From Symbiodinium natans (taxonomy: Eukaryota > Sar > Dinophyceae > Suessiales > Symbiodiniaceae): a DNA stretch of 64,000 nt. Location: assembly GCA_905221605.1 (NCBI GenBank), contig CAJNDS010002001.1, positions 93,501-157,500 of the forward strand, in the 5' to 3' direction. A program made the translations under genes and the position numbers. Shown one piece after another: positions 30,823-42,200 of the stretch. A model generated the notes under the pieces. That model made no database searches, was not told the DNA's origin, and saw only the letters and a program-made list of their open reading frames with translations. The first letter of the stretch is position 1. Every line of letters begins with the position of its first letter.

Positions 30823-31426
30823 CTGTCACGTCTCTCATCGGTGGGGCCTATAGGGTTTAGGGTTTAGGGTTTAGGGTTTAGGGCTTAGGGCTTAGGATTT
30901 AGGGTTTAGGGTTTAGGGTTTAGGGGATGAAGGCTGCATTAAGATGCTTCTATGCTTCATGCCTTGGGTCCGAACGTCCTTCAAGCACCTTGAAAACCTA
31001 AACCGTCCATGTGCCTAAATAGGGAATACTTGTGCCCCTAAACCCCAATCCCAAACCCTAAACCCTAAACCCTAAACCCTGAAACCCTAAACCCTAAACC
31101 CTTAAAGTACTTCCCATATAGGGACTTTGGGGGCCTTCAAGTACGTACTCATGAGGTACATGGACCCCTAGGGCTGCTTTGACCCCAGAACCCAAAACCC
31201 TGAAGCCCAAGACTCGAAACCCCAAACCCCAAGCCACCAAAATCCTGAACACCTCCCTTGGAGACGACATGAACCCCAAAAGACCTTATGGCTTATGGCT
31301 CATATACCTTAATAGGAACTATAGTAGTATGGGGTATATATGACCCCCCCCCCACCTCCAATTTTAGGGTTCATTTTGGCCCCCAAGGTCGGGACCCGAA
31401 CGCAGAGGCCCGAAGCCCAGTCCATG

Positions 31427-31618
31427 CTAGACCCGGGAGTAACCTCGGAATAAAAAGGGTACCCTTTTTGGTTAAGGGGATTATAAGGGAAGGAATAAAA
31501 AGGGTACCCTTTTTGGTTTTTTAAGGGGATTATAAGGGAACCCAACCCTAAAAAAGGAATAAGGGGATAAGGGAACCCAACCCTAAAAAAGGATTAAAGG
31601 GCCTACTCCCGGTCCTAG
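31427..31618 (+). mobile_element. MITE family A, copy with internal duplications (TSD CATG)
   Basis: Starts CTAGACCCGGGAGTAACCT and ends GGCCTACTCCCGGTCCTAG, the clearest terminal inverted repeat of the family. CATG flanks it at 31423-31426 and 31619-31622. The internal blocks GGAATAAAAAGGGTACCC..TTATAAGGGAA and GGGAACCCAACCCTAAAAAA are each present twice, which makes this copy 192 bp long. Confidence 0.75.
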
Positions 31619-32620
31619 CATGCTAGTCAGCTAACGACCCTAAACCCTCGAACCTCAGCCTTGAGCCACTTGATCCCAAGCCTATATGGACCCCAACCCC
31701 AAACCTTTGGGGACCAAATGAGCCCTAAAAGGGTCTATGGCTATATACCCGAAAAAAAAAACACATCCTAACCATACACCTTGGAAACTAAAGGCTAAGC
31801 CCTCAACCCTGGCCTCTGCCCCAGCAAGTGAAGCAAAAGGCGGTGGTGGCGTCACATCCTTCCAGCGTGTGGGCTTAGGGAGGGTTCCTAGTTCTTTGCT
31901 GATTTTGAATTTAGGTGGCAGGGTCTAAGGCTTTGTAGTATTCATGGTTTGCGGCCACCGATGTAGGAGGGTAGAGCTATGGTCCCGGGTTGCACTCTAT
32001 CTTGTGTGTCAAAGCCCGCATGAAGTTCACCTTGCAAAAGGGTCCACGTGCCTATACTTGGGCTTTCGAGGGCCCATATACCCGGATATCCAAAACGTAC
32101 ACCTGAACCCTGCGCCCATACTCCTCCCTTGCTGGTCTTTCTCCGATGCTCAACAGCACAACGTCTGCCAGCTTCCTGGATCACATGCAGGTCGCGAGCA
32201 AACCCTTAGCCCTAAACCCTAAACCCTAAACCCTAAACAGGAGGGACTCCTCGAATTGCTTGTGTATAGCGCGTGCGGGCTGTGTAGCGGCTCACCATGC
32301 GGTGTTTGCGCTCCAGCCTCCAGCATCCAACACGCCGGCAAGTGCACGGGATACTTAAGACCCTAACCCTAAAGCCTAAACTCAAGACCCTAACCCTAAA
32401 GCCTAAACCCTGAAACCCTAACCCTAAACCCTAAACCCTAAAGCCCTAAACCCTATAAATCCTAAGCCACGAGGGAGGCCAGGATCCAAGCATTCCACCG
32501 AAAACTCCTTCTCGGGCGATCCTGCTTTGGCTTTTCTCAGGGACCACCCCATCATGGTTTAGGGTTTAGGGTTTAGGGTTTAGGGTTTAGGGTTTAGGGT
32601 TTAGGGTTTAGGGTTATGGC

Positions 32621-32697
32621 CCAGCCCTGCCCGATCCACTGATCCTTGACTGAGAATGGATCGCGAATCTGCAGCAGCCAATGGTGCTTTTTGATCA
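32621..32697 (-). CDS. Candidate exon, unidentified gene
   Basis: Reads MIKKHHWLLQIRDPFSVKDQ then WIGQGW, ending at a possible GC donor TGG|GCCATA. Strongly protein-like, with several aromatic residues. Acceptor unclear. No family named. Confidence 0.42.
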
Positions 32698-33304
32698 TGT
32701 TGTCACTTCGTTGTACGAAGCAACAATCCGAGGATCCCCTATATACCACCTGCTTAACGTTCCACCTGAAGTCAGTGGGTTGATAGGGGAAAGTATACCG
32801 GGGGAAAACCTAGCCCCTAAACCCTGAACCCTAAACCCTAAACCCTAAACCCTTCGAAGCCAAATTGGGCAGGCGCATGATCGCGCGTCAAATCCGGAGA
32901 GGGGGACACTCGGACCCTGAACTTCCGAACTCGAAGCCCCATATCCCGACGCCTTACTTACCGCGCGGGTTTAGGGTCGTAGGGTTTCTAGGGTTTAGGG
33001 TTTAGGGCTTAGGGTTTAGGGGAACCGGACCCTAACCATGAACGTTTAGGACCTGCGAGAAGGGCTGGCTGAGCCAAATGTCCCGAGTCACAAGTAAAAG
33101 CACGGAAGGGCTTAAGGTTCATGGAATATGAGCTGTAGAAGAAGATAGCACGAGTCCTTTCAAACCCTACACTCTAGAAGCTACCCCAAAAATCACAGTC
33201 CCCGAAAAAGGGAAACGGAAAGCTTGAGAAGCCCTGAAAAAGCAGGAAGAAAACTGATCCCAAACGTGCTTCACGGAAACTTTAGGGTTTGGGGAAAAGG
33301 TTCA

Positions 33305-33430
33305 GGGTTTGGGGCTTAGGGCTTAGGGCTTAGGGGCTTAGGGGCTTGGGGGCTTAGGGCTTAGGGCTTAGGGCATAGGGCTTAGGGCTTAGGGTTTGGG
33401 GCTTCGGGCTTAGGGCTTAGGGTTTCGGGG
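33305..33430. repeat. Telomere-like array, CTTAGGG variant
   Basis: Units of CTTAGGG, CTTAGGGG and CTTGGGG rather than TTTAGGG. Confidence 0.9.
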
Positions 33431-33540
33431 TTTAAGGGGGCGAAGCACGCGGGGTCCAGCGGAGGTGCGTTCAGCGGTGGCGGCGTCAGCTCTACGGAGG
33501 GCGGGGCACCTGCGGCTCGAGGCAGGAACTTACCCTGCCT

Positions 33541-33632
33541 ACCCCTAAACCCTAAACCCCCTAAACCCCCTAAACCCCCTAAACCCCCTAAACCCCCTAA
33601 ACCCCCTAAACCCCCTAAACCCCCTAAACCCT
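33541..33632. repeat. 9-bp repeat CTAAACCCC
   Basis: About nine units of a 9-mer (CCTAAACCC with two extra C). The period of nine keeps all frames open and yields false Gly-Leu-Gly reading frames. Confidence 0.93.
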
Positions 33633-34152
33633 GGTTAGGCATGTTTAGTTTGGGTTTTGGGCTTAGGGATGCTCAGGGGTGAGGGTTTTCAGGGTTTAGG
33701 GATGTTGAGGCTTTTATAACGGGTTTTCTACTTGAGGTGTTACGGTTTTGAGGGTTTTTAGAGGTTCAGGGTTTAGGGTTTAGGGTTCCTGGCTTCAAGG
33801 CTCAGGGCTTAGAAGCCCTGAGCCCCTGAACCCCAGTGAACACTTGAAACCACTCCTATAATGTTTAGGGTTTAGAGTTTACGGTTTCTTTCGGGTTTAG
33901 GGTTTAGGGTTTAGGGTTTAGGGTTTAGGGTTTAGGGTTTAGGGTTTATTTAGGGTTCAGGTTGCCAGCCCCGTCCTGCAAAAGACGAACCCACGGTTTC
34001 CCGAATGACGTCAAGGGTTGAACCAACTAAGGCGTTGTCCTGAGTGTTTATAATGGGTTTGTGGTTTAACCCTAAACCCTAAACCCTAAACCCCAAACCC
34101 TAAACCCTAAACCCTAAACCCTAAACCCTAAACCCCAAACCCTACGGCTTAC

Positions 34153-34213
34153 CTCCGCTGTGGGCACCTCCCCGAGAAGCCCTTCGCTCGTTGGAGGCGC
34201 CATGTCCGTTCTC
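34153..34213 (-). CDS. Internal exon, unidentified gene
   Basis: Good splice sites: acceptor CATCTGGCCAG after a pyrimidine-rich stretch, donor GCGGAG|GTAAGC. The frame ending in phase 0 reads RTDMAPPTSEGLLGEVPTAE. In the transcript the donor is followed at once by a TTTAGGG array. Confidence 0.48.
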
Positions 34214-34485
34214 CTGGCCAGATGGGGAGGGGTGGGGAGGGCTAAGAGTGCAGGGTTCCCTGAACCCTAAACCCTAAACCCTAAACCCTAAAGCTCCCTG
34301 TAGGGTTCATGGTGTTTAGGGTTTTGGGCTGACTTAGATGGGTATCTTCAGGTGACAGTGCATGGGCATCAGTTGTGGCTCCTTCATGAAACTATAGCCT
34401 TGTTCAGAAAATTGCAATACGAACGACGCTCTGCTCGACATCTCCTGCCTAGTTAGTAGGGGTGTCGAGGCAACTTATTCAATCC

Positions 34486-34600
34486 TAAACCCTAAACCCT
34501 AAACCCTAAACCCTGAACCCTGAACCCTAAACCCTAAGCCCTAAGCCCTAAACCCTAAACCCTAAACCCTAAACCCTAAACCCTAAACCCTAAACCCTAA
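34486..34600. repeat. Telomere-like array CCCTAAA
   Basis: About 16 units with CCCTGAA and CCCTAAG variants. Confidence 0.94.
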
Positions 34601-35432
34601 GCCCGAAAACCCCAAGCACGATTTAATGGACCCTCGGGAACGACATCTAGCGCCGTTACGTATAAAGTCAGGGATGATGGCATAGGGTTTACAGGTTTTT
34701 CGGGTTTCTTACTGTTGCTCAAGGGGTTAGGGTTTAGGGTTCAGGGTTTAGGGTTTAGGGTTTAGGGTATGCAGCCCTTTACGTGAGGTTATTGTAACAG
34801 CCTGCGCACCACATTTTGTTCGGTGTGGGGGGGGGGGGGGGGTATGACTATATGCTAATGCAATCAGTACGCATACTGTTTGGTCTGGATGTTCAATTTG
34901 AGTTTGCTGTTGTATAGGGTTCCAAGTATGAGCATTTGAATTGGGCCACTTGTTATAATGTACTATCAAGATGCGGAGGTTTAGAACAACGCCCATATAA
35001 CCATTCTGTACACTTTCTGGATAATATATAATGATGGCATGTACTTCGGATCCCTATAAACAAGGGTAAGGGTCCTTTGCACCCATGGTTCCACCCTTAG
35101 ATTTCGGAAGTTTCCGTGCGTCTGACTACATAACCCAGGATGTAGCGGCTGATGACTGATTGATGGGGCTTCTTATAAGGATGTCAGGGTGCATGTTTGT
35201 CAGCTCTTGGCAAACTTCGAAACCTCCCCTAAACCCCCCCCCCCCAAAAAAAAAATAAATAATAAGTTCTAAAGACCTGAACCTTCTTATGCCTGTAAGC
35301 TCGCAAGCTCCTGGACCCGTAACCCCGCTGCCAGATATGCCTCAACTCAACTGTCAGTCTGGGGTTTAGGCCTCTGAAGCATAGGCATAGGGCTTACAGC
35401 CCATGCAACAAGAGGTGAAACTCCATCCAAAC

Positions 35433-35610
35433 CCCCCCTCCCCCCCCTCCCCCCCTCCCCCCCCCCCCCCCCCCCCTCCCCCTCTCCCCCCCCCTCCCCC
35501 TCCCCCCCCTCCCCCCCCCCCCCCCTCCTTCCCTCCCCCCCTCCCCCCTCCCCCCTCCCCCCTCCCCCCCTCCCACCCCTCCCCCCCTCCCCCCCTCGCC
35601 CCCCCCTCCC
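35433..35610. repeat. C-rich homopyrimidine tract
   Basis: About 178 bp of C runs with single T interruptions. The long Pro- or Gly-rich open frames over it are artefacts. Confidence 0.92.
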
Positions 35611-36184
35611 CCCACCCTGACACAAACAGATGGGGTTTGTACGGGTACCATATTGGGGTCCTTAATGAGGGGATCCTACTATTTGGGGGTCTATTTTGGG
35701 GTCCCCTTATTTTCAGGACCCCCAGATTAAAGTAAATAGAGCAACACCCAAACCCTAAACCCTAAACCCTAAACCCGAAACCCCTTAGCTGCCTGCGGCT
35801 CCCATGAGCGGAAGAAGCGCGGAGAGGCCTCTGCTTTGTGGCCGCAGCCCAGGCTTTAGGGTTTAGGGTTTTGGGTGTAGGGTGGAGGGTTTAGGGTTTA
35901 GGGTGTAGGGTTTAGGGTTTTGGCTTTAGGCTTTAGGCTTTAGGGTTTAGGGTGTAGGGTGTAGGGTGTGGGGTGTAGGGTTTAGGGTTTCGGGTTCAGG
36001 CTTCGGGGTCACAGGGCTGTTGGAGTCATAAGACTTGCGAATACGAAAATAAGGGATCCAAAATGTAGACCCCAAATGGTAGGGTTCTTGTTGTCCAATA
36101 AGGACCCCAAATAATAGGATTCTTGTTGTCCGGAGACCCCCATATGGGGTTTTGAGATGAGTTTGGGGTCCTCGCGCTTTTTCT

Positions 36185-36286
36185 AGGGTCCATGTACCTC
36201 AGTGTCATATATACTTGGGCCCCGAAGTCTCTACATAGGAAGTACCTTAAGTCCCAAGTATTCTCCATTAAGGTACATGGACCCTT
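36185..36286. mobile_element. Short TIR element (GGGTCCATGTACCT ends)
   Basis: AGGGTCCATGTACCT and AGGTACATGGACCCT are perfect inverted ends about 100 bp apart. A related right end (GAGGTACATGGACCCCTAGG) is at 31153-31172. Confidence 0.6.
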
Positions 36287-36407
36287 AGGGTTCTAGGATC
36301 TCTCGGCTTGACGGAATTGATGTTTAGGGTATAAGCGTTAAGGGCTTAGGGTTTAGGGTTTAGTGTTTAAGGTTTGGGTTTAAGGTTTAGGGTTCAGGGT
36401 TGAGTGC

Positions 36408-36490
36408 TCAGGGTGTTGAGTTGAGGTCTCACGGCCTAGCGTGAATTGGAGGGTTCATGGAAGCCAGGCACCCGAAACTCTCAAACGAAG
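36408..36490. repeat. Dispersed repeat related to 37642-37720
   Basis: CTCAGGGTGTTGAG, GAGGTCTCACGG, GGGTTCATGGAAGCCAGGCA and CCCGAAACTCTCAAA match the segment at 37642-37720 with about 80-85 percent identity by eye. Both contain a form of the introner terminal motif and are followed by a G-run. Confidence 0.6.
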
Positions 36491-36770
36491 GGAGGAGGGA
36501 GGAGGGGGGGGGGGGGGGGAGTTGGAAATTGCTTTCGCAAGGGTTCAGGGTTCAGGGTTCAGGATTCAGGGCTACGGAAAGGCAAAAGGCCTCTCGGGAA
36601 TCGGGTGAACAGCTACCCCGCAATGAGGCGAACAGAAGCCGACCGCTTAGGTGAAAAGATTAACTGAGTGCAGATGCTTGTTTTGCTCCTGCCATAATCA
36701 TAAAAAAAGAAAAAAACGTCCGGCATGCTTCGGCATGCTTCAGCAGCTATGAACAAGCATCGTGCGCGGC

Positions 36771-37298
36771 TCAGAGTCTTGAATGGCCGAACAATGAGAC
36801 CGAGATCCTGCCCGACAGGACAAGCGCACCACTGACTCTGATGTCTCCGTCGGGTTGTGGCTGGGTGCTCAGGTTTGGAAAATCGAGCTTGCCTGTAAAC
36901 GCAACCACACCGACAGGGATTGCCGGGAGGATCGGGTGGTTCTTGACCATGACTTGCATCGTAAGACGTACCTCGACTCCAACGCACTGCACCGCCAATG
37001 TGACAAAGTCGAGGGGTGCCATGTGCTTGGATGTTGGAAGGACGGTCTCGACGCTCGCCTCCGCTCTTACTTCGTGAAACAGTCCGTCCCTGAGCGAGAT
37101 TCCAAACCCTCCGCTAGAAGCAAGTTTCACGGAAACCTTCTTGGAGACACGCCAGTTCTGCTCAGCATTGTACGCTTCTACTAAAAGCTCAAACTCACCG
37201 GAAGGATCCACGGTTGCAGACATACTACCTGCGGAGAACCCCATGGTGGGTTTGAACAATGAGGCATCCACTGTCAGCTTCACGTGCTGATTGCCCAT
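36771..37298 (-). CDS. Unidentified beta-rich protein exon
   Basis: A 175-codon minus-strand frame from ATG 37298 to a stop at 36771. It alternates hydrophobic and polar residues as beta-strand proteins do: KLTVDASLFKPTMGFSAGS, FELLVEAYNAEQNWRVSKKV, VTLAVQCVGVEVRLTMQVMV and RVSGALVLSGRISV. No transmembrane segment or signal peptide at this start. The frame is open a little upstream, so the true exon start could be an acceptor (CCTCAAAG) just before the ATG. It may be lipid-binding or a structural beta-sandwich; that is a guess. Confidence 0.5.
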   Translation of the reverse strand: MGNQHVKLTVDASLFKPTMGFSAGSMSATVDPSGEFELLVEAYNAEQNWRVSKKVSVKLASSGGFGISLRDGLFHEVRAEASVETVLPTSKHMAPLDFVTLAVQCVGVEVRLTMQVMVKNHPILPAIPVGVVAFTGKLDFPNLSTQPQPDGDIRVSGALVLSGRISVSLFGHSRL

Positions 37299-37641
37299 GG
37301 CTTTGAGGCGCAAGGCAGTTCTTCAATACAGGATTCTGAAATGCACTACCACTGGCTCAAATCAACAGCATCAAGAAAGCTTGGAATTTGGATGCATTTC
37401 GGAGAGCTAAGAGCGCTCATGGAATTGCATTGTACCCTGAGCCAGACTATTGCGATAGCAAGACTATTCCATTCCACCACTTCCATTTTCTTAAACTAGC
37501 GGGTTGCAGGTACGAATACAAAATGGAAATGGCATCTGCTAACTTACTTTATAAGTGTTTTAAGATTTAACTGGGACCCTATTTACCTACAGTTTAGTAG
37601 CAAGTACCCCCGACTAGTAGAAACGGTCCTAGGGTTTACGG

Positions 37642-37720
37642 CTCAGGGTGTTGAGCAGAGGTGTCGCGGACTAGCGCTACTTGGAGGTTCATGGAAACCA
37701 GGCACCCCAAACCCTCAAAA
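37642..37720. repeat. Dispersed repeat with introner end motif
   Basis: Second copy of the segment at 36408-36490, here with the exact introner end CTTGGAGGTTCATGG at 37680-37694. Confidence 0.6.
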
Positions 37721-37784
37721 TAGGGGGGGGGGGGTCTTAGAGATTGCTTTCGACAGGCGTTTCGCAACTGTTCAGGGTTTAGGG

Positions 37785-38071
37785 TACGGGGGGACAACCA
37801 AGGAAGGAAATCAACTCCCCTAATCGCCCTGAACTTATATTTCCCAGATCGAACCAAGAAACAAACAAGAACACGGATAAGAGCAACCCAGGGGGGAAGG
37901 AAAGGGGGAAGGAATCCACACCCTTACCAAACCCTAAGAACCCAGGCACTACTTTTTGAACTTGTGGCTTTCTGTTCAAGCCCATCTTGAGCCAAACATA
38001 ATTTCCGGGTTCATTAACCCTTCCAACTCTCAACACTAACTCTTTTCTACAATACCAATTGCAGCTCCGCA
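37785..38071 (-). repeat. Outer element 3' LTR
   Basis: 287 bp, beginning TGCGGAGCTGCAATTGG and ending CCCCCCGTA on the minus strand. It is essentially identical to 55660-55947, with a T-run one base shorter and C for T near 38011. The TSD copy TAGGG lies at 37780-37784. Confidence 0.9.
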
Positions 38072-38080
38072 CTCCCCCTG
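38072..38080 (-). promoter_or_regulatory. Outer element polypurine tract
   Basis: AGGGGGAG immediately upstream of the 3' LTR on the minus strand, the expected place for plus-strand priming. Confidence 0.6.
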
Positions 38081-38441
38081 TCCTAGGATTTCCTAGGACA
38101 CATTGGAGATGCAGATCTTTTGGCCAAAAACTGCCATTAAGGCAGCAGCCAGCTGCTTGAAATGCATGTTGTGGTTTAACGTCTTCCAGGACGGAATTAT
38201 AGCACATTGGCTAACCTACTACCCATAGAGAATCTCTTTTCACCATGATCCTCTCATCACTGAAGACTCCTTGGCCTTCTTCACCACAAACCGTGGTCTT
38301 CGCTACGCGAAAAGCTACTGACTTCTACTATCAGGGATTTCCATACCCTTAATAGTAACCACCACATTGTCAGCACATTGGCTGTTCCAGCGCACCTGTC
38401 TCCAGAAAGAGAAAAACCATCCCTTCATCCATACCATCCAA
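38081..38441 (-). other. Outer element 3' untranslated region
   Basis: Sequence between the last stop and the polypurine tract. No convincing reading frame. Confidence 0.5.
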
Positions 38442-39215
38442 TCACTTCTTTTTCCGATTGTTGGCAATCTTGAGGTGAAGTTGCAGCAGAATATACTCCA
38501 GGTCCGAAACTGTAAGAACAGGATCCTGTACGCCCCTTTGAATTGAGGATACCAATCCTTCTCTCTTTGCGTCCTCAATCGCCTGGCAAGATTGACCCAG
38601 CTCTGCATTCGCAGTGGCAGACCCTGGTGCATCCGCATCAGATGGACGATCCTTTTCCTCAGGATCTTGCACCATTACCACCTCTTCTTTTTTGGGACTC
38701 TGACTTTTCTCCCTCTTCTTTGTCTTTCCACCGACATTTGACTTTGTGCGCGTCTTCGAGGATTTTTCCACTGCAGAAGCCACCACATTGGATGTTGATC
38801 CACCCTTCTCAATGATCGTCGGCATCTTCTTCGGCTTTGGAACCATGAGAGTGTAAGGATCTTCGATAGCTGCAGCTTTCCTCTTCTTTTTTACCTTTTT
38901 CTTCTCTTCTTCAACGGCAACCTCCGTCTCCGAAGTCTCAACCACTCCTTTTTCGGCAGGAATATCCTTGCTGGACTCCCTTTCTAGGGACCTCTTTTTA
39001 CCTCTTTTGGAATCCTTTTCCTCTCCCAAATTGGCTCGCTCATACCATATCCTCAGGTCATTGACCCATTCTTCCACCTCCGCGAGCGAAACCTCATACG
39101 ACTTCACTACTTCGAGAAGTTCCAGCACGGTCAACATTTCAGTGGTCCACGAAACCCATTCTTGATCCATTTGGTCAGCATCTCCAGTCTGCTCGAGCCA
39201 AATCTGGCTTGCCAC
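38442..39215 (-). CDS. Outer ORF, C-terminal segment
   Basis: Overlaps the end of the main part by 41 bases in another frame (QIWLEQTGDADQMDQEWVSW). It contains an acidic/lysine-rich middle (EEEKKKVKKKRKAAAIEDPY) like a nuclear localisation region and a helical end before the stop at 38442. Either one extra base near 39.2 kb broke the frame or a +1 frameshift is used. Confidence 0.55.
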   Translation of the reverse strand: MASQIWLEQTGDADQMDQEWVSWTTEMLTVLELLEVVKSYEVSLAEVEEWVNDLRIWYERANLGEEKDSKRGKKRSLERESSKDIPAEKGVVETSETEVAVEEEKKKVKKKRKAAAIEDPYTLMVPKPKKMPTIIEKGGSTSNVVASAVEKSSKTRTKSNVGGKTKKREKSQSPKKEEVVMVQDPEEKDRPSDADAPGSATANAELGQSCQAIEDAKREGLVSSIQRGVQDPVLTVSDLEYILLQLHLKIANNRKKK

Positions 39216-42200
39216 CGGACAGAAATGAAATCGCCTCCATCAACAGTTCCGTCATCTTGGTCTCTTCGTCATAAACCATAAAATCCTCCTCATCATCATC
39301 GAACTGTTCAGGAGAGATCTCCTTTTCTCCACCATTTGCACCAGACTTTCTCCTTGGACCATCCCTTGGGGGCGTCCTTGGAGACCTTGGCCTCTGTTCT
39401 TCCAGCGGAACACCATGCTCGAAGACACACCTGTCACCAAACCGACACTTCCCAGACCGAGCAAACTGGACGCACCTCACACCAGTTGCATCATGCGAGA
39501 ACCCACAATCCTTTCCAGCGAAACATTCTCTCCCTGCCACATAGTATTTACACCAATACGAATGTAGCACCACATCATCTTCGGAATGGATGAATTTGCA
39601 GTCGTCACCGAATTTGCAGCGATCTTTCCCCTTGCCGAACCAATAGCAGAAACCCTTCTTCCTCTTCTCCAAGCGCTCTGCCTCATACCGGTCCATAGGG
39701 CGATTGTGCTCTACATGAACATTGCCATGTACCTGGGGACTGCTCCCTTCACCCGACGTGCTATCAGTATTTGGTGCTTGGAGTACAGCTGGAAAACCTG
39801 GCCTTGGTCCTACCACCTTCATGATCGGTTTTCCGCCAACTCCTGAGCCATGCTGAGACGATCCAAAAACATTGAACATCTTCGTGAAGGCCTTTCTAGT
39901 GCCAATCTTCTGCACCCTTTTGATTGGACGTTTCATTGCTCCAACCTTGCATCCAGATGCGTTCAAACGACACAACCTCCTATAACCAACTCTATGTCCC
40001 TTCTTCCAAAGAGCCATAAGAATTTTAGAGGCAGTAACATTCTCCACCTCTACCTTTTCCAATGGTCCCTCACTTCCCGGAACAAACCCATCCATATCTG
40101 AAGACCTTTTCATCTTTTTTGACACCACTTCGTCGAGGTAGTCTTCCGAGATCCAGGGTAAGTTCCCCTTAGAGGAAGGATTGTCATCATTGTTTGGTCC
40201 TTCACCAGGATACCCTTTTGTGCTGTCAAAGATCTTACCAGTAGTGCGGTCCTGCATAGAGAAATTCGAAGCCACGCGGGAGTACACTGACCACAAGAAA
40301 ATCCTTGTGTCCGCCAGTCTTGATGACCCACTGGATGTCTCCTCTTCCGGAGAAACTTCTGGCGCTTTGCCATCCCCTCCAGTGTCACCACTTGTCTCAC
40401 CTCCAGCATCTTCAATGGGAATAAGGGATTCATTGTTCCCTTGATCAAGCACCGCATCCTCTGGTCCAAGAACTTCCAGCACCGCTGTCGAAGGATCCAC
40501 CTCTTCATCAGCATCGTCGTCCATCCTTCTCCAGAGAGCCTCCAATTGGTCCGCACAAGTCGCCGCTTGAAGGAACTCCATCAACCGAGCCCTCCCGCGC
40601 TGCCAGAGAAATTCCGAAACCATCACCGACCCTTGGGCTCCAAGATTCAGGAACGGGTGAACCATTTTGGCTACCCTCGCCATAAGTTCAATGTGAACTT
40701 CCATGCCTGGACTGCGGCTCCAATCATAGGCAATTGCCTCCATAGCAGTTCCAAACTTGTCAGTATTCTTGAGTTCCCCTTCCAGACCAGGAGACAACAA
40801 GGCACCCATCACCGAAAGAGGGTAATTTCCCACCGCCGGCAAGCACGGGTTGTCATGGAACGAATGATGCAGGTCACTATAATGTCCTTGATCTCTCCTT
40901 TGAAAAAGGAGTGCTCCAGTCCCTAGCTGGGCATTCATTTCATCCACTTGAACCATTTCAGCACATATCCTCTGTGCCATGTACGCCATTGCTGGCCAGA
41001 CGGAACGATCGGTAAGACCGCGACGCATAACCCAATCAGTTGTTGGCGACTGAATCAGCGTCCTTGGATCATACACCAGAACTACCATCGCACCGTCACC
41101 CATTGACTGATCAGCATCGTCCTCCAGTGCCAGGTTCTCATCCTGTTCGCTTGCACCCTCGGATGACATGCTAATAACCAAATTTCGATCCATCTTATTG
41201 GACCCTTTTTGGCAGTCTCTTTGCCCCACCGGCAACTTGCCAACTGCAACCTTCCAATAAATCCGAGTCAGAAGGCCTTTAACCAGCAATTGCTGAAGGT
41301 CATTCCTCACCGGACCACCATCCAATATCTTCGCATCATCACCACGGAGTTCATTGCTCCCACCTTCTCCTTCTTTTTGGTCAGTCTCCTCGCCAGAAAT
41401 CTGTACTGCTCCTTCCGGCGCCGTCTCCTGTCCAGCCACTTCTTGCCCAGGAAGAACTTGAGCGCTTTCAGAGACATTCACCTGTCCAGCAACACCTTGC
41501 CCAGGTAAAACCTCATCCGTGGAGCCCACCGCCAGCGAACCAACCATAACTGAACCATCCCTTGCTCTTTTTTGAGACCGTTCAGCTCGACGAGAAGGTT
41601 GTGGTAGCGAAAAAACTTGTGAAGTCACTTCTTGGCGGGTCTCCCCCCGCGACGCTTTGTCGCGCCCTTCGCCAAGGTGAACCGATTTTTTCGGCCCGTC
41701 ATTGGAGCCTGAAGAACCACTTTGCGGAACATTGCCACGATTCGCAGTTCTCTGTGAATCCCTTTCTTGCAAAAAGATTTCCTTCAGGCGTTGTACGGCA
41801 TTGGTCTCCTCTTCGCTTGAATCGCTTGAGGAAGCGGCATACGAGACCAAAGCCTCCGCCTGTTCATCATCATCCACCACATCTGCCCACGCTCTGCTGA
41901 ACCGATACGACAACCCACCACGAGGCTTCAGTTCCAGTGGCTTCGGCTTTTCCACCACTTCCGCCGGTTGCACTCGTCGTTGTGACCGAGAGCGTGGCAC
42001 CTGTCGCACCTGTTTTTTGTCCAGCAAGGGCCTTCCCCTTCTCACAGGGTTTGATCTTGACCGATACTTTTTTGTTGGTGGATTCACCGGCGGCATTCCA
42101 ACTCCCACCAACCGCAGCTTCTGTACGCACAACGGAGTCCTCTGCGCAAGCGTCCAACCATCACGGTACCTGACCTTATCAAAAAGCTCCCGATAGGAGC

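Noticed and set aside
33382-33642. Gly-Leu-Gly repeat protein
   Set aside because: Translation of a 9-bp telomere-like repeat.
35347-35735. Gly- and Pro-rich open frames
   Set aside because: Low-complexity C/T tract; no coding signal outside it.
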